Shown here piece after piece: positions 17,859-27,003 of a stretch of DNA of 64,000 bases (the first letter of the stretch is position 1; the number at the start of each line of letters is the position of its first letter). Made by a program: the position numbers and the translations under genes. The stretch covers positions 1 through 64,000 of the forward strand of contig NZ_JAKGBZ010000010.1 of the NCBI RefSeq assembly GCF_021556475.1, given 5' to 3'. The notes beneath the pieces are model-generated. The model did no database searches. It had not been told where the DNA came from and saw nothing but the letters and a program-made list of their open reading frames with translations. Origin of the DNA: Acidiphilium iwatense. GTDB lineage: Bacteria > Pseudomonadota > Alphaproteobacteria > Acetobacterales > Acetobacteraceae.

Positions 17859-19319
17859 TCAGGCGCCGCCGAGGCCGCTGCCCACCATGCGGGCCGGATC
17901 GACGATCCGGTCGAAGGTTTCGCCGTCCAACCCGCCATATTTCAGCGCCGCCTCGCGCAGTGACAGATTTTCGGTCTCGGCCTTGTGGGCGATCATTGCG
18001 GCGCGGTCGTAGCCGATTTCGGGGCTGAGGGCGGTGACCAGCATCAGCGACCGGCCCAATTGTTCGTCGATCACCGCGCGGTTCAGCCTGGTGCCCGTGA
18101 CCGAGAAGCGGTTCAATGTGGCGCATGCATCGGCGAGGTTGCGGCAGGAGCGGAGAAAATTGTTGATGATGATCGGCCGCATCGCATTCAGCTCGAAATT
18201 GCCCTGGCTGCCGGCAAAAGCCACGGCATTGTCGTCGGCGATCACCTGGATGCAGACCATCACCATCGCCTCGCACTGGGTCGGGTTCACCTTGCCCGGC
18301 ATGATCGAGGAGCCCGGTTCGTTCTCCGGCAGCACAAGCTCGCCGATGCCACAGCGCGGCCCGCTGGCGAGCCAGCGCATGTCGTTGGCGATTTTCATCA
18401 ACGCAACCGCAAGCCCCCGGACCGCGGCCATCGAAGCGACCATCGCATCGAGCGACCCCTGGGCGGCGAATTTATTCGGCGCGGTGATGAAGGGCATGCC
18501 GGTGAGGGCAGCGATTTGTGCGGCGATCGCCACACTGAATCCCGCCGGCGCGGTCAACCCCGTACCCACTGCTGTCCCGCCAGCGGCAATTTCGAAAAGC
18601 CCGGCTTTCGACGCCTCGATGCGGGCCAATGCGTCGCGCAACTGGTGCGCGTAGCCGGACCATTCCTGCCCGACGGTCAGCGGCACCGCATCCTGCAAAT
18701 GAGTACGGCCGGTCTTGGGAATCTCCATCCATTCGGCGGATTTCGCCTCGATCGCCTCGGTCAGCGCGGTCGCGCGCGGCAGCAGCATCGCATCGAGCGC
18801 GTCGAGTGCCGCGATGTGCATCGCGGTGGGGAAGGTGTCGTTCGAGGATTGGGCCAAATTCACGTCGTCGTTCGGATGCACCGGGGATTTGCCGCCGATT
18901 GTCCCACCCAGAAGCTGGTTCGCCCGGTTTGCCAGAACCTCGTTGATGTTCATGTTGGACTGGGTGCCCGACCCGGTCTGATAGACGAAGAGCGGGAAAT
19001 GATCGTCGAGCTTGCCTGCGATCGCCTCGTCGGCGGCGCGCGCGATGGCATCGGCTTTCCAGCGCGGAAGATGGCCGGATGCAGCGTTCGCCAAGGCGGC
19101 GGCCTTCTTGACGATGCCGTAGGCGCGGTAGAGCGGCTTGGGCATCCTCTCCGTGCCGATCGAGAAATGCTTCAGGCTGCGCTGGGTCTGCGCGCCCCAG
19201 TAGCGATCGGCGGCAACCTCGATCTCGCCCATCGAATCGCTTTCGGTGCGAAAGCCGGCCGCGTCGATGCCGATGGGAATGTCGTGAAGCGCCGGGTGGT
19301 CGGTTTTGTTCTGGGTCAT
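17859..19319 (-). CDS. fumC: Fumarate hydratase, class II
   Basis: A 486-residue class II fumarase catalysing fumarate to L-malate in the citric acid cycle. Signatures: QTGSGTQSNMNINEVLANRA, SSNDTFPTAMH, the TGRTHLQDAVPLT loop and GSSIMPGKVNPTQCEA. It has about 20 extra residues at the N-terminus (MTQNKTDHPALHDIPIGIDA) before the conserved FRTESDSMG, which could mean a later start at a non-ATG codon; the ATG at 19319 is the first reasonable one. Oxygen-stable and iron-free, unlike class I. It converges on lysR (3 bases apart) and is divergent from the DUF427 gene. Confidence 0.94.
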   Translation of the reverse strand: MTQNKTDHPALHDIPIGIDAAGFRTESDSMGEIEVAADRYWGAQTQRSLKHFSIGTERMPKPLYRAYGIVKKAAALANAASGHLPRWKADAIARAADEAIAGKLDDHFPLFVYQTGSGTQSNMNINEVLANRANQLLGGTIGGKSPVHPNDDVNLAQSSNDTFPTAMHIAALDALDAMLLPRATALTEAIEAKSAEWMEIPKTGRTHLQDAVPLTVGQEWSGYAHQLRDALARIEASKAGLFEIAAGGTAVGTGLTAPAGFSVAIAAQIAALTGMPFITAPNKFAAQGSLDAMVASMAAVRGLAVALMKIANDMRWLASGPRCGIGELVLPENEPGSSIMPGKVNPTQCEAMVMVCIQVIADDNAVAFAGSQGNFELNAMRPIIINNFLRSCRNLADACATLNRFSVTGTRLNRAVIDEQLGRSLMLVTALSPEIGYDRAAMIAHKAETENLSLREAALKYGGLDGETFDRIVDPARMVGSGLGGA

Positions 19320-19402
19320 GCAACGAACATGGTTGTGCCGACGCGCCATTAAAGCGGTGAGGCTTTTATCCGGCGCATGGGAGCCCATCTGAAAGGCACG
19401 AC

Positions 19403-19432
19403 CATGGAATTACACGGACGTGGAATTCCATG
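19403..19432. promoter_or_regulatory. Inverted repeat between fumC and the DUF427 gene
   Basis: CATGGAATT at 19403-19411 and AATTCCATG at 19424-19432 form a perfect 9-bp inverted repeat with a 12-base spacer. It lies 24 bases upstream of the DUF427 start and 84 upstream of fumC. The two-turn centre-to-centre spacing suits a dimeric repressor or activator site; no regulator can be assigned. Confidence 0.35.
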
Positions 19433-19455
19433 ACCATAAAATTAAGGAGCGAACC

Positions 19456-19737
19456 ATGGTCAAGGCGGTATGGAACGAAACGATCATCGCGGAGTCGGAC
19501 GCGACCGTCATGATCGAGGGCAATCATTATTTCCCGATCGAGTCGGTCCGGCGGGAGGTGCTGCGCGACAGCGCCACAACCAGCCGCTGCCCGTGGAAGG
19601 GCACCGCTCACTATTACTCGATCGCGGTCGATGGCGCAACCAACAGGGACGCCGCGTGGTACTACCCCGATCCCTCCGCCGAAGCCGCCGAAATCAAAGG
19701 CCGGATCGCGTTCTGGAAGGGTGTTCGGGTGGCGTAG
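19456..19737 (+). CDS. DUF427 domain protein
   Basis: A 93-residue soluble protein that is essentially one DUF427 domain: VKAVWNETIIAESDATVMIEGNHYFPIESV, then SRCPWKGTAHYYSI (the conserved CPWKGxAxYY core) and AAWYYPDPSAEA. The biochemical role of the family is not established. The ATG at 19456 follows AAGGAGCG. It is monocistronic, and its stop lies 9 bases from the convergent ABC ATPase gene. Confidence 0.9.
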   Translation: MVKAVWNETIIAESDATVMIEGNHYFPIESVRREVLRDSATTSRCPWKGTAHYYSIAVDGATNRDAAWYYPDPSAEAAEIKGRIAFWKGVRVA

Positions 19738-19746
19738 CCGCCCCGT

Positions 19747-21066
19747 TCAGTCCTCCTCGATATCCTCCAGGCTGAATTGCTGCGCTTCCTCGTCATAGGA
19801 ATACAGCTCGGCATAGCGGCCCCAGGAAATCGCGGTGCGCAGGGTTTCCTCGGCGCGCTCGGGCGACATGTGGTCTTCCAGTTCGTCGCGGAAGCGCACC
19901 GCCGAGGCGCGGTGATTCCAGCGTTCGTCGATCACCTGGCGGATCGCCGCCACCAGCGGAACCTGAGCCCGCAAATTGGCGGCGAAGATGCGTTTGCGCT
20001 CCTCGGTCTCGGCGTTGACGAAGCGGTGCCCCTGTTCGGTCAGGCGGATGTCGCCTTCCTCCAGCTCGGCGAATTTCAGCAATTGCAGGGTTTCGCCGAG
20101 CGGCAGCAACTCGTCGACTTCGTATTGCAGCGCGGCGGCCAGCGCCGGCAGGTCGGCGCGGCCCTCATAGGGGGGGGCTGCGAGGGTTTCCATCAGACCC
20201 GACATCAGATTGGTGCCGATCGGGTGAAGCGGGGTGGCGAAGCCGGTCGCCGGCTGTGCCGCCTGGGCACGCAGATCGGCCGGGGTTTTCCGCCGCGTCA
20301 TTACCGCATAGATGTCGTCGACCATCTGGCGGAACGCCGGGTCGAGCCGGTTGCGCGGATGGGCGAAGCGCACGGTCATCTCGTGCGCGACCCGGCCCGG
20401 ATCGGATGCAAACACCAGGATGCGGTCGCACATCAGCACCGCTTCCTCGATGTTGTGGGTCACCAGCAGCATCGATTTCACCGGCAATTTCCGGTCCGAC
20501 CACAAATCGATCAGATCGGTGCGCAGCGTCTCGGCGGTCAGCACATCCAGCGCCGAAAACGGCTCGTCCATCAGCAGCAGATCGGGATGGGTCACCAGCG
20601 CTCGCGCGAGGCCGACCCGCTGGCGCATCCCGCCCGACAATTCCTTGGGATAGGCGCCATCATAACCGCCGAGGCCGATCAGGTCGATCGCCTCCTCGGC
20701 GCGGACCTCGCGCTCCGCCCGCGCAATGCCTTGCGCCTCCAATCCAAGCTCGACATTTTCCTGCACCGTGAGCCAGGGAAACAGCGCGAAACTCTGAAAC
20801 ACCATGGCAACCCCGCGCACCGGGCCGCGCACCGTCTTGCCTTGCCACAGCACCTCGCCGCTGGTCGGGCGCAACAGCCCGGCGATGATGCGCAGCAAAG
20901 TCGATTTCCCCGACCCGGAACGGCCGAGCAGGCCGACGATTTCGCCCTCCCGCAGAGAGACGTTCACATCGTCGAGCACCACGAGCTCGTTATTGGCCTC
21001 TTTCGGATAGGCCTGCCGGCATTTGCGGACTTCGAGCAGGGTTCGCGTGGCGACGAGCTGGTCCAT
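19747..21066 (-). CDS. ABC importer ATPase, nitrate/sulfonate (NitT/TauT) type with AAA-associated C-terminal domain
   Basis: A 439-residue protein. The ABC domain (about 1-260) has Walker A GRSGSGKST, signature LSGGMRQRVGLARAL and Walker B LLMDEPFSALD. A C-terminal helical part (about 300-439, LAAALQYEVDELLPLGETLQLLKFAELEEGDIRLTEQG) is the AAA-associated domain seen in some NitT-type ATPases. The start is ATG at 21066, 10 bases after the permease stop. It works with the fused permease upstream. No substrate-binding protein gene is in the window, so the substrate cannot be assigned. Confidence 0.88.
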   Translation of the reverse strand: MDQLVATRTLLEVRKCRQAYPKEANNELVVLDDVNVSLREGEIVGLLGRSGSGKSTLLRIIAGLLRPTSGEVLWQGKTVRGPVRGVAMVFQSFALFPWLTVQENVELGLEAQGIARAEREVRAEEAIDLIGLGGYDGAYPKELSGGMRQRVGLARALVTHPDLLLMDEPFSALDVLTAETLRTDLIDLWSDRKLPVKSMLLVTHNIEEAVLMCDRILVFASDPGRVAHEMTVRFAHPRNRLDPAFRQMVDDIYAVMTRRKTPADLRAQAAQPATGFATPLHPIGTNLMSGLMETLAAPPYEGRADLPALAAALQYEVDELLPLGETLQLLKFAELEEGDIRLTEQGHRFVNAETEERKRIFAANLRAQVPLVAAIRQVIDERWNHRASAVRFRDELEDHMSPERAEETLRTAISWGRYAELYSYDEEAQQFSLEDIEED

Positions 21067-21076
21067 GCGGGATTCC

Positions 21077-22825
21077 CTATCCAAGCGTGGTGCGGCGGCT
21101 GGCATAGGCATAGAGCGGGCGCCAGACCAGCCGGTTGAAAACAAGCACGAAGGCCGACATCACGGCGACACCCAGCACGATCCTGGCGGTGTTTCCCGCG
21201 TTGGTCGCCTCCGCGATATAGGCGCCGAGCCCCTGGGCGACCAGCGTGGTGTGCCCCCAGGACGCCACTTCCGCGACGATCGAGGTGTTCCAGGCATTGC
21301 CGCTCGCGGTCAGCAGACCGGTGACCAGATAAGGCAGGATGCCGGGAATGATCAGGCGCCGCCAGCGGAGAAAACCGCGCAGGCCGAAATTCGCCGCGAC
21401 CTCCTTCAAATCGCCTGGCAGCGCCGACGCGCCGGCCACCACGTTGAACAGCACATACCACTGGGTGCCGAGAATCATCAGCGGCGTCAGCCAGATATTC
21501 GGCGCCAGCCGGTAGGCGACGATCAGCGCGACCGCGATGGGAAACAGCAGATTGGCCGGAAATGCGGCGAGGAACTGCGCCACCGGCTGGACGATCCTGG
21601 TCGCCTTCGGCCGCAGCCCGACCCACACGCCGAGCGGCAGCCAGATCGCGCTGGATACCACGAGGGCCACGATCACCCGTGCCAGGGTAAAGACGGCGAG
21701 TGTCAGGCAGGTGACCAGATCGGACCACTGCAGATGCGCCGCGCAGAACTTTGCCACCTGCCAGAACGCATAGATGGCGCCGAGTGCCACCAGCACGTAG
21801 AACACGCCATCGCCAAGGCGCGATGATTGCCGGTCGGTCCTGAGCGACTGAAAAGTCCGCTGAGCGCGGCCCAGACGCAACCGGCCGATCCGCGCCACCT
21901 GATCGCCGAGCCAGCCGCCCGCCTCGCGCAGGATGAAGGTCCGGCGCAACAGTTTCAGCACCCAGGGCTCGGAATCCGCCGCTGTCTGCACCGTCTCGAA
22001 GCGGAACTTGGCCGACCACGCGACCAGCGGGCGGAACAGCAACTGGTCGTACATCAGGATCACCACAAGCATGGCGAGCACGGCGTAGACGATCGCTGGA
22101 AGGTCGCGCCGGCCCAGCGCCACGGCCACATAGGACCCGATCCCCGGCAGGGTGAAGGTGGTGTTGCCCACCGTGATCGCTTCGGAGGCGACGACGAAGA
22201 ACCAGCCGCCCGACATCGACAGCATGGTGTTCCAGACAAGGCCAGGGGTGGCAAACGGCACGTCGAGCCGCCAGAAGCGCTGCCAGGGCGACAGGCCGAA
22301 GCTGCGGCAGGCTTCGTCGAGATCGGCCGGCTCGGTGGTCAGCGACTGATAGAAGCTGAACGTCATGTTCCATGCCTGGCTGGTAAAGACGGCGAATACC
22401 GCCGCAAGTTCCGCGCCGAGTTCCCGGCCGGGGAACAGGTGAAGGAAGAACAGCACGGTGAACGACAGAAATCCGAGAATCGGTACCGATTGCAGGATGT
22501 CGAGGATCGGGATGATGATGATCGCCGCACGGCGGCTTTTCGCCGCAAGGGTCGCGACGGTGAAGGTGAAGATCAGCGAAGCGATCAGGGCCGCGAACAT
22601 CCGCAGCGTGGTGCGTATGGCGTAGCCCGGCAGATAGGCGGGATCGAGATGGATATGCCCCGCCTGGGCAACCGCGAGCGGGGCGAGTGTGCCCCGCGCC
22701 ACGTTCACCACCCCGATCAGCAGGCCGAGCACGAGCAGGATCGCCGCCAGATCCCATGCGTTGGGCAGGCGCCGTCCATGGACAAGGGCGGGCGGTGCGA
22801 TGCTGGTCATGGCCGATCCGCTCAT
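21077..22825 (-). CDS. ABC importer permease, two fused membrane domains (NitT/TauT type)
   Basis: A 582-residue polytopic protein with about 12 membrane segments in two halves. Each half carries a BPD-transporter core, with EAA-like loops near EACRSFGLSPWQRFWRLDVPFATPGL (first half) and LKEVAANFGLRGFLRWRRLIIPGILPYLVTG (second half). A single chain therefore replaces the usual permease dimer. An alternative ATG at 22810 is possible. It is co-transcribed with the downstream ATPase. The first helix is preceded by a short cytoplasmic segment with no signal peptide. Confidence 0.87.
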   Translation of the reverse strand: MSGSAMTSIAPPALVHGRRLPNAWDLAAILLVLGLLIGVVNVARGTLAPLAVAQAGHIHLDPAYLPGYAIRTTLRMFAALIASLIFTFTVATLAAKSRRAAIIIIPILDILQSVPILGFLSFTVLFFLHLFPGRELGAELAAVFAVFTSQAWNMTFSFYQSLTTEPADLDEACRSFGLSPWQRFWRLDVPFATPGLVWNTMLSMSGGWFFVVASEAITVGNTTFTLPGIGSYVAVALGRRDLPAIVYAVLAMLVVILMYDQLLFRPLVAWSAKFRFETVQTAADSEPWVLKLLRRTFILREAGGWLGDQVARIGRLRLGRAQRTFQSLRTDRQSSRLGDGVFYVLVALGAIYAFWQVAKFCAAHLQWSDLVTCLTLAVFTLARVIVALVVSSAIWLPLGVWVGLRPKATRIVQPVAQFLAAFPANLLFPIAVALIVAYRLAPNIWLTPLMILGTQWYVLFNVVAGASALPGDLKEVAANFGLRGFLRWRRLIIPGILPYLVTGLLTASGNAWNTSIVAEVASWGHTTLVAQGLGAYIAEATNAGNTARIVLGVAVMSAFVLVFNRLVWRPLYAYASRRTTLG

Positions 22826-23045
22826 GGTCGTTGTCAGGGTCGTGCGGAGCCGGATGTCGTTCGACCCCCGCCCGGCCCATAGCCCGGCATGACCGCCCTG
22901 TCACCCGCGCAATAATTATGTTTCGGCGACGCACTCGATCGGCGTTACGCGCGGATGGGCCGGTTCTATTCCGTGCCGATCTGGGCTATGGACCGAAACC
23001 CTGGCGAGTCGCATAATTGTCAGGCGAGATGACTGGAAGGATCGC

Positions 23046-24170
23046 ATGAAGCTCAAGGCGGATCGCGCCACGCTCCTCAAGGCGCTGGCCCATGTTCAGA
23101 ATGTGGTGGAGCGGCGGAACACAATTCCCATCCTCGCCAACGTGTTGCTCTCGGTGAAGGACGGGCGGCTGACCGTCGCCGCGACCGATCTGGAGATCGC
23201 CCTGATCGAGGAGGTTGCCGCCGCCAGCGCAGCGGACGGGGCGGTCACCGCGCCGGCGGCGACGCTCTATGAAATCGTGCGCCGCCAGCCCGACCATGCC
23301 GAGATCGAGCTGGATCATCCGGGCGGCGACGCGCCCCTGCATCTGCGAGCCGGTCGCTACGCGACCAAGCTGGTGGTTCTGCCGACCGACGAATTCCCCA
23401 AGCTCGATGCCGGCAAGCTGAGCCATCGTTTCGCAATTCCGGCCCAGGCGCTGCGCGGGCTGATCGACCGCACCCGCTTTGCAATCTCCACCGAGGAGAC
23501 CCGATACTACCTCAACGGCATCTATCTGCATGCGGCCGAATCGGACGGCGCCGCCGTGCTGCGCGCGGTCGCGACCGACGGCCACCGGCTTGCCCGCGTC
23601 GAGGAACCGCTGCCCGAGGGCGCTTCCGGGATGCCGGGCGTGATCATTCCGCGCAAGACGGTGAACGAGCTGCGCAAACTGCTCGACGAGGTTTCCGGCG
23701 ATGTCGCCATCGCCCTGTCGGAAACCCGCATCCAGTTCAGCCTCGATACGATGCGCCTGACCAGCAAGCTGATCGACGGTACCTACCCCGATTACAGCCG
23801 GGTCATCCCGGTCGGTAACGACAAGATTTTACGTGTTGATACAAATGATTTTTCCAACGCCGTTGCCCGCGTCTCGGCGATCACCGCCGAGCGCCACAAG
23901 CCGGTGAAATTGTCGGTCGCACGCGATCTGCTCGTCCTGTCGGCGACCAGCCCGGATCAGGGAACCGCCTCGGAAGAGCTCGACGGCGAACAGGTGCAGT
24001 ACGAATCGAGCCCGATCGAGATCGGCTTTCAGGCGCGCTACCTCAACGACGTGACCGAGCAGATCAAGGGTCATGTCGAATTCTGCTTCGCCGACGGCGC
24101 GGCGCCCACCCTGGTGCGCGCGGCCGGCGATCAGAGCGCCATATTCGTCCTGATGCCGATGCGTGTTTGA
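23046..24170 (+). CDS. dnaN: DNA polymerase III sliding clamp (beta subunit)
   Basis: A 374-residue clamp protein: three repeated clamp folds, starting MKLKADRATLLKALAHVQNVVERRNTIPILANVLL and ending with the conserved FVLMPMRV. It forms a ring dimer that tethers polymerase III and other factors to DNA. dnaA is not next to it; an ABC permease gene is divergent 220 bases upstream, and I see no DnaA boxes in the gap. The recF start overlaps its stop. Confidence 0.96.
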   Translation: MKLKADRATLLKALAHVQNVVERRNTIPILANVLLSVKDGRLTVAATDLEIALIEEVAAASAADGAVTAPAATLYEIVRRQPDHAEIELDHPGGDAPLHLRAGRYATKLVVLPTDEFPKLDAGKLSHRFAIPAQALRGLIDRTRFAISTEETRYYLNGIYLHAAESDGAAVLRAVATDGHRLARVEEPLPEGASGMPGVIIPRKTVNELRKLLDEVSGDVAIALSETRIQFSLDTMRLTSKLIDGTYPDYSRVIPVGNDKILRVDTNDFSNAVARVSAITAERHKPVKLSVARDLLVLSATSPDQGTASEELDGEQVQYESSPIEIGFQARYLNDVTEQIKGHVEFCFADGAAPTLVRAAGDQSAIFVLMPMRV

Positions 24171-25303
24171 ACGCTAACGGCCGACCGGCGGGCGCGCGTA
24201 TCGAACGCCTGCGCCTCGCCGATTTCCGCTCCTACACCGCGCTCGATTGGCAACCCGCCGGGCGAATCGTCGCCCTTGAGGGGCCGAACGGCTCGGGCAA
24301 GACCAATCTGCTGGAGGCGATTTCGCTGCTGGCGCCGGGGCGTGGCTTGCGCGGCGCCCGGTTCGCCGAACTGGCGCGCCGTGCCCCGGAGGCTTCCGGT
24401 GGCTGGGCGGTGGCCGCGCGGATCGTGCGCGGGGAGGACGGGCAGGAATTCGATTTCGGCACCGGAATCGAACCGTCCCAGCCCGAGCGGCGGCGCATCC
24501 TGCTCGACGGCGAACCGATTCCGGCTTCGGCGGCGGCGGAGCACTTCGCCTGCGTCTGGCTCACGCCGCAGATGGACCGGCTGTTCACCGAAGGCGCTCC
24601 GGCACGGCGGCGTTTTCTCGACCGGCTGACCATTGCCCTTGCACCCGGCCATGCGCGCGAAGTCGCCGCGTTCGAGGCCGCTTCGGCCAACCGCAACCGG
24701 CTGATCGAGCAGGGTGGCTCCGATCCGGTGTGGCTGGCGACGATCGAGGAGTCGATGGCGCGTCACGCGGCGGCGCTGACCGCTTCCCGGCTCGATCTGA
24801 TCGCCCGGCTGAACGACGCTCTTGCTGCCGGCGTCGCGGCGCCGTTTCCGCCGGCGATACTGGCGCTCGACTGCCCGATCGGCGCGCGGCTGCGGGAAGC
24901 GCCTGCCCTCGCGGTCGAAGACTGGCTGCGCGAAACCTACGCAGTCGCCCGAAACGCCGCACAGGTGCCGTCTTCGCCGCAGCGCGCCGATTTCCTGCTC
25001 GCCGACCGGACGAGCGGATTGCCCGCGTCACTGGCGTCGACCGGCCAGCAGCGCGCCATGCTGGTTGCCATCGTGCTCGCCCATCTGGCGGCGGTGACGC
25101 AGCTGCGCGGTGCCGCCCCCGTGCTCCTGCTCGACGAACCGTTCGTGCATCTCGATGCCGCACATCGTGCCGCGCTCGGCGCTGCGCTGACACGAAGCCC
25201 AGCCCAGATATTCTGCACCGCGACAGAACATGAATCGCTCGCCACGCTCGGCGATGACGCGATGGTCTGGCGTGTCGCGCCCGGCCTGATCGAACCCGCC
25301 TGA
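24167..25303 (+). CDS. recF: RecF recombination/repair ATPase
   Basis: A 378-residue SMC-like ATPase that loads RecA at gaps together with RecO and RecR. Walker A GPNGSGKTN is at about 42-50, the signature-like STGQQRAMLVAIVLAHL near 290 and Walker B VLLLDEPFVHLD near 325. The start is TTG at 24167, overlapping the dnaN stop by 4 bases, and the N-terminal IERLRLADFRSY is canonical. gyrB does not follow; the 3' neighbour, ribF, is convergent with only 9 bases between stops. Confidence 0.93.
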   Translation: MNANGRPAGARIERLRLADFRSYTALDWQPAGRIVALEGPNGSGKTNLLEAISLLAPGRGLRGARFAELARRAPEASGGWAVAARIVRGEDGQEFDFGTGIEPSQPERRRILLDGEPIPASAAAEHFACVWLTPQMDRLFTEGAPARRRFLDRLTIALAPGHAREVAAFEAASANRNRLIEQGGSDPVWLATIEESMARHAAALTASRLDLIARLNDALAAGVAAPFPPAILALDCPIGARLREAPALAVEDWLRETYAVARNAAQVPSSPQRADFLLADRTSGLPASLASTGQQRAMLVAIVLAHLAAVTQLRGAAPVLLLDEPFVHLDAAHRAALGAALTRSPAQIFCTATEHESLATLGDDAMVWRVAPGLIEPA

Positions 25304-25312
25304 GCGTGTCTG

Positions 25313-26239
25313 TTACCGCTCCAGCAATGCGCGGGCCGTGTCGGCATCGCGCACAATCTGGCCGCGCAACTCGTCGAAGCTCGCGAATTTGCGTTCGTCG
25401 CGGATGAAATGATGCAGCGCGACCGCGATCTCCCGGCCGTAGAGATCGCCATCGAAATCGAACAGATGCGCCTCCAGCCGGGCAATCGCGCCTTCGGCGA
25501 CGGTCGGCCGGCGGCCGATATTCGCGACCCCGCGCACGCTGCGCCCATCGTCCAGCTTCGCGGTGACCGCATAGACCCCGCGCGCGGGTTCCAGGTGCCG
25601 GCCGAGTGCCACATTGGCGGTGGGGAACCCGATGGTCCGGCCGCGCGCATCGCCGTGGGCGACCGTGCCGCGAATCACATGCGGGCGCCCGAGCAGCGAG
25701 GCTGCGCGCTCGGGGTAACCGTCCTGCAGCAGCCGGCGAATCCGGGTCGAGGAAATCGGGCCTTCGGCGTCGTCGAGATGCGATACGACGGTCAGCCCCA
25801 TGCCGAGCGCTTCGGCGCGTGTGGCGAGCAGCGAAACGTCGCCGCCGCGCCGGTGGCCGAAGGCGAAATCGGCGCCGCAGGCGAGGTGCGCCGCGCCGAT
25901 GCCGCGATGCAAAATCTCATCGATGAACTGGGTTGCGGTCAGAAGCGAAAACGCGCGGTCGAACCGCAGTTCGAACAGGATGCCGACCCCCTCGGCCTCA
26001 AGGGCGGCGGCGCGTTCCTCCTCCAGCATCAGCCGGAACGGCGGGTCGTCGGGGCGGAAAAACTCGCGCGGGTGGGGCGCGAAGCTCAGCACCGCGCGGG
26101 GCGCGTCCGGGCGTGCCGCGTGGGCGGCGCGCAGCACCTCGACATGGCCGCGATGCACCCCGTCGAAATTGCCGAGAGCGACCGACGCGCCGCGCGCCTC
26201 CGCCGGCACCTCGGTCCAGTCATGGATGACTCCGATCAT
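25313..26239 (-). CDS. ribF: Bifunctional riboflavin kinase / FMN adenylyltransferase
   Basis: A 308-residue enzyme making FMN and FAD from riboflavin. The N-terminal nucleotidyltransferase domain has VALGNFDGVHRGH and LSFAPHPREFF; the C-terminal flavokinase domain has RGRTIGFPTANV and GVANIGRRPTV. The ATG at 26239 overlaps the stop of the upstream MaoC gene by 4 bases (ATGA), so they are probably co-translated. A longer in-frame reading upstream exists but is only the antisense shadow of the MaoC gene. Confidence 0.94.
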   Translation of the reverse strand: MIGVIHDWTEVPAEARGASVALGNFDGVHRGHVEVLRAAHAARPDAPRAVLSFAPHPREFFRPDDPPFRLMLEEERAAALEAEGVGILFELRFDRAFSLLTATQFIDEILHRGIGAAHLACGADFAFGHRRGGDVSLLATRAEALGMGLTVVSHLDDAEGPISSTRIRRLLQDGYPERAASLLGRPHVIRGTVAHGDARGRTIGFPTANVALGRHLEPARGVYAVTAKLDDGRSVRGVANIGRRPTVAEGAIARLEAHLFDFDGDLYGREIAVALHHFIRDERKFASFDELRGQIVRDADTARALLER

Positions 26240-26697
26240 TCGGCGGCGCGCTTCTCGCTCTGGGCGATCGCGACGACCGCTTCGGTCGGCGGAATCACCA
26301 CCGCCTCGCCCTCGATCACCACCCGTCCGCGCACCAGGCAGCGCGTGCGCATGGTGGCGCGCTTCCGGTCGTGGTCGAGGCCGGCGACTTCGACCACCGC
26401 CGTCACCGTGTCGCCGATTCGTACCGGCGCGCGGAACCGCATGGACTGGGTGAGATAGATCGTCCCCAGCCCCGGCAGCACGGTGCCGAGCACCGCCGAG
26501 ATCAGGCTGCCGCACAGCATCCCATGGGCGACCCGGCCCTTGAACAGGGTCTGGTCCGCCAGTTCCTGGTTGAGATGGACCGGGTTGGTATCCATCGAAA
26601 CCGCCGAGAACAGCAGGATGTCGGCCTCGGTGATGGTCTTGCCGAGCGAGGCGGTCTGACCGATTTCCAACTGGTCGAATGGTACGCAAGATGGCAT
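26236..26697 (-). CDS. MaoC-like (R)-enoyl-CoA hydratase
   Basis: A 153-residue single hot-dog domain. The catalytic segment SMDTNPVHLNQELADQTLFKGRVAHGMLCGSLISAVLG contains the D-x-N-P-x-H pair of (R)-specific enoyl-CoA hydratases (PhaJ-like), which hydrate trans-2-enoyl-CoA. The start at 26697 (MPSCVPFDQLEIGQTASL) fits the family. The first ten codons and the whole upstream region lie inside a 203-bp direct duplication whose second copy is at 28800-29002, so its promoter region is present twice in the window. Confidence 0.9.
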   Translation of the reverse strand: MPSCVPFDQLEIGQTASLGKTITEADILLFSAVSMDTNPVHLNQELADQTLFKGRVAHGMLCGSLISAVLGTVLPGLGTIYLTQSMRFRAPVRIGDTVTAVVEVAGLDHDRKRATMRTRCLVRGRVVIEGEAVVIPPTEAVVAIAQSEKRAAE

Positions 26698-26869
26698 GAG
26701 GGGCTCCGCGAGGGGATGCTGCAGATCGAACGAGAGGATCGTGCGCTGCACAAAGCCCTGGATCATGCAACGAGGTCAAGAGTGGGGCGATTGTGAAGGA
26801 TTCGGAAGGACCGATGAGCGATCCGGTTACGGCAACCGAACAAGCGGCCATTGGCCAGTATCGCGGCGT
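26667..26869. repeat. 203-bp direct repeat, copy 1
   Basis: This block is repeated in the same orientation at 28800-29002 (offset 2133) with only a few mismatches. It contains the first ten codons of the MaoC gene (minus strand), the divergent intergenic region, and the first 18 codons of a membrane-protein gene (plus strand). Copy 1 serves maoC; copy 2 serves the membrane-protein gene. It indicates that about 1.9 kb between the copies was inserted into, or duplicated at, an ancestral divergent promoter. Confidence 0.92.
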
Positions 26870-26930
26870 TTGGATACGTGTAGAATGTGGTCACTTCCGT
26901 CTAAAAGGTACGCTACAGCATATTTCTTGA
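26814..26930 (+). pseudogene. Truncated 5' fragment of the island membrane-protein gene
   Basis: The ATG at 26814 opens a 38-codon frame. Its first 18-19 residues (MSDPVTATEQAAIGQYRGV) match the true gene at 28947, then it diverges at the end of the 203-bp repeat and stops at 26928-26930. It keeps the GGAAGGA ribosome site, so a short nonsense peptide might still be made. Confidence 0.75.
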
Positions 26931-27003
26931 TCAATTAATTTTATAATTTAGCAGCCGCGAGGAGTATAAGTTTACAGACCGCAACAGACAAGAGCTCATT
27001 ACC

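Noticed and set aside
22826-23045. Possible replication origin upstream of dnaN
   Set aside because: No DnaA-box sequences (TTATCCACA-like) or AT-rich unwinding stretch; dnaA is absent.
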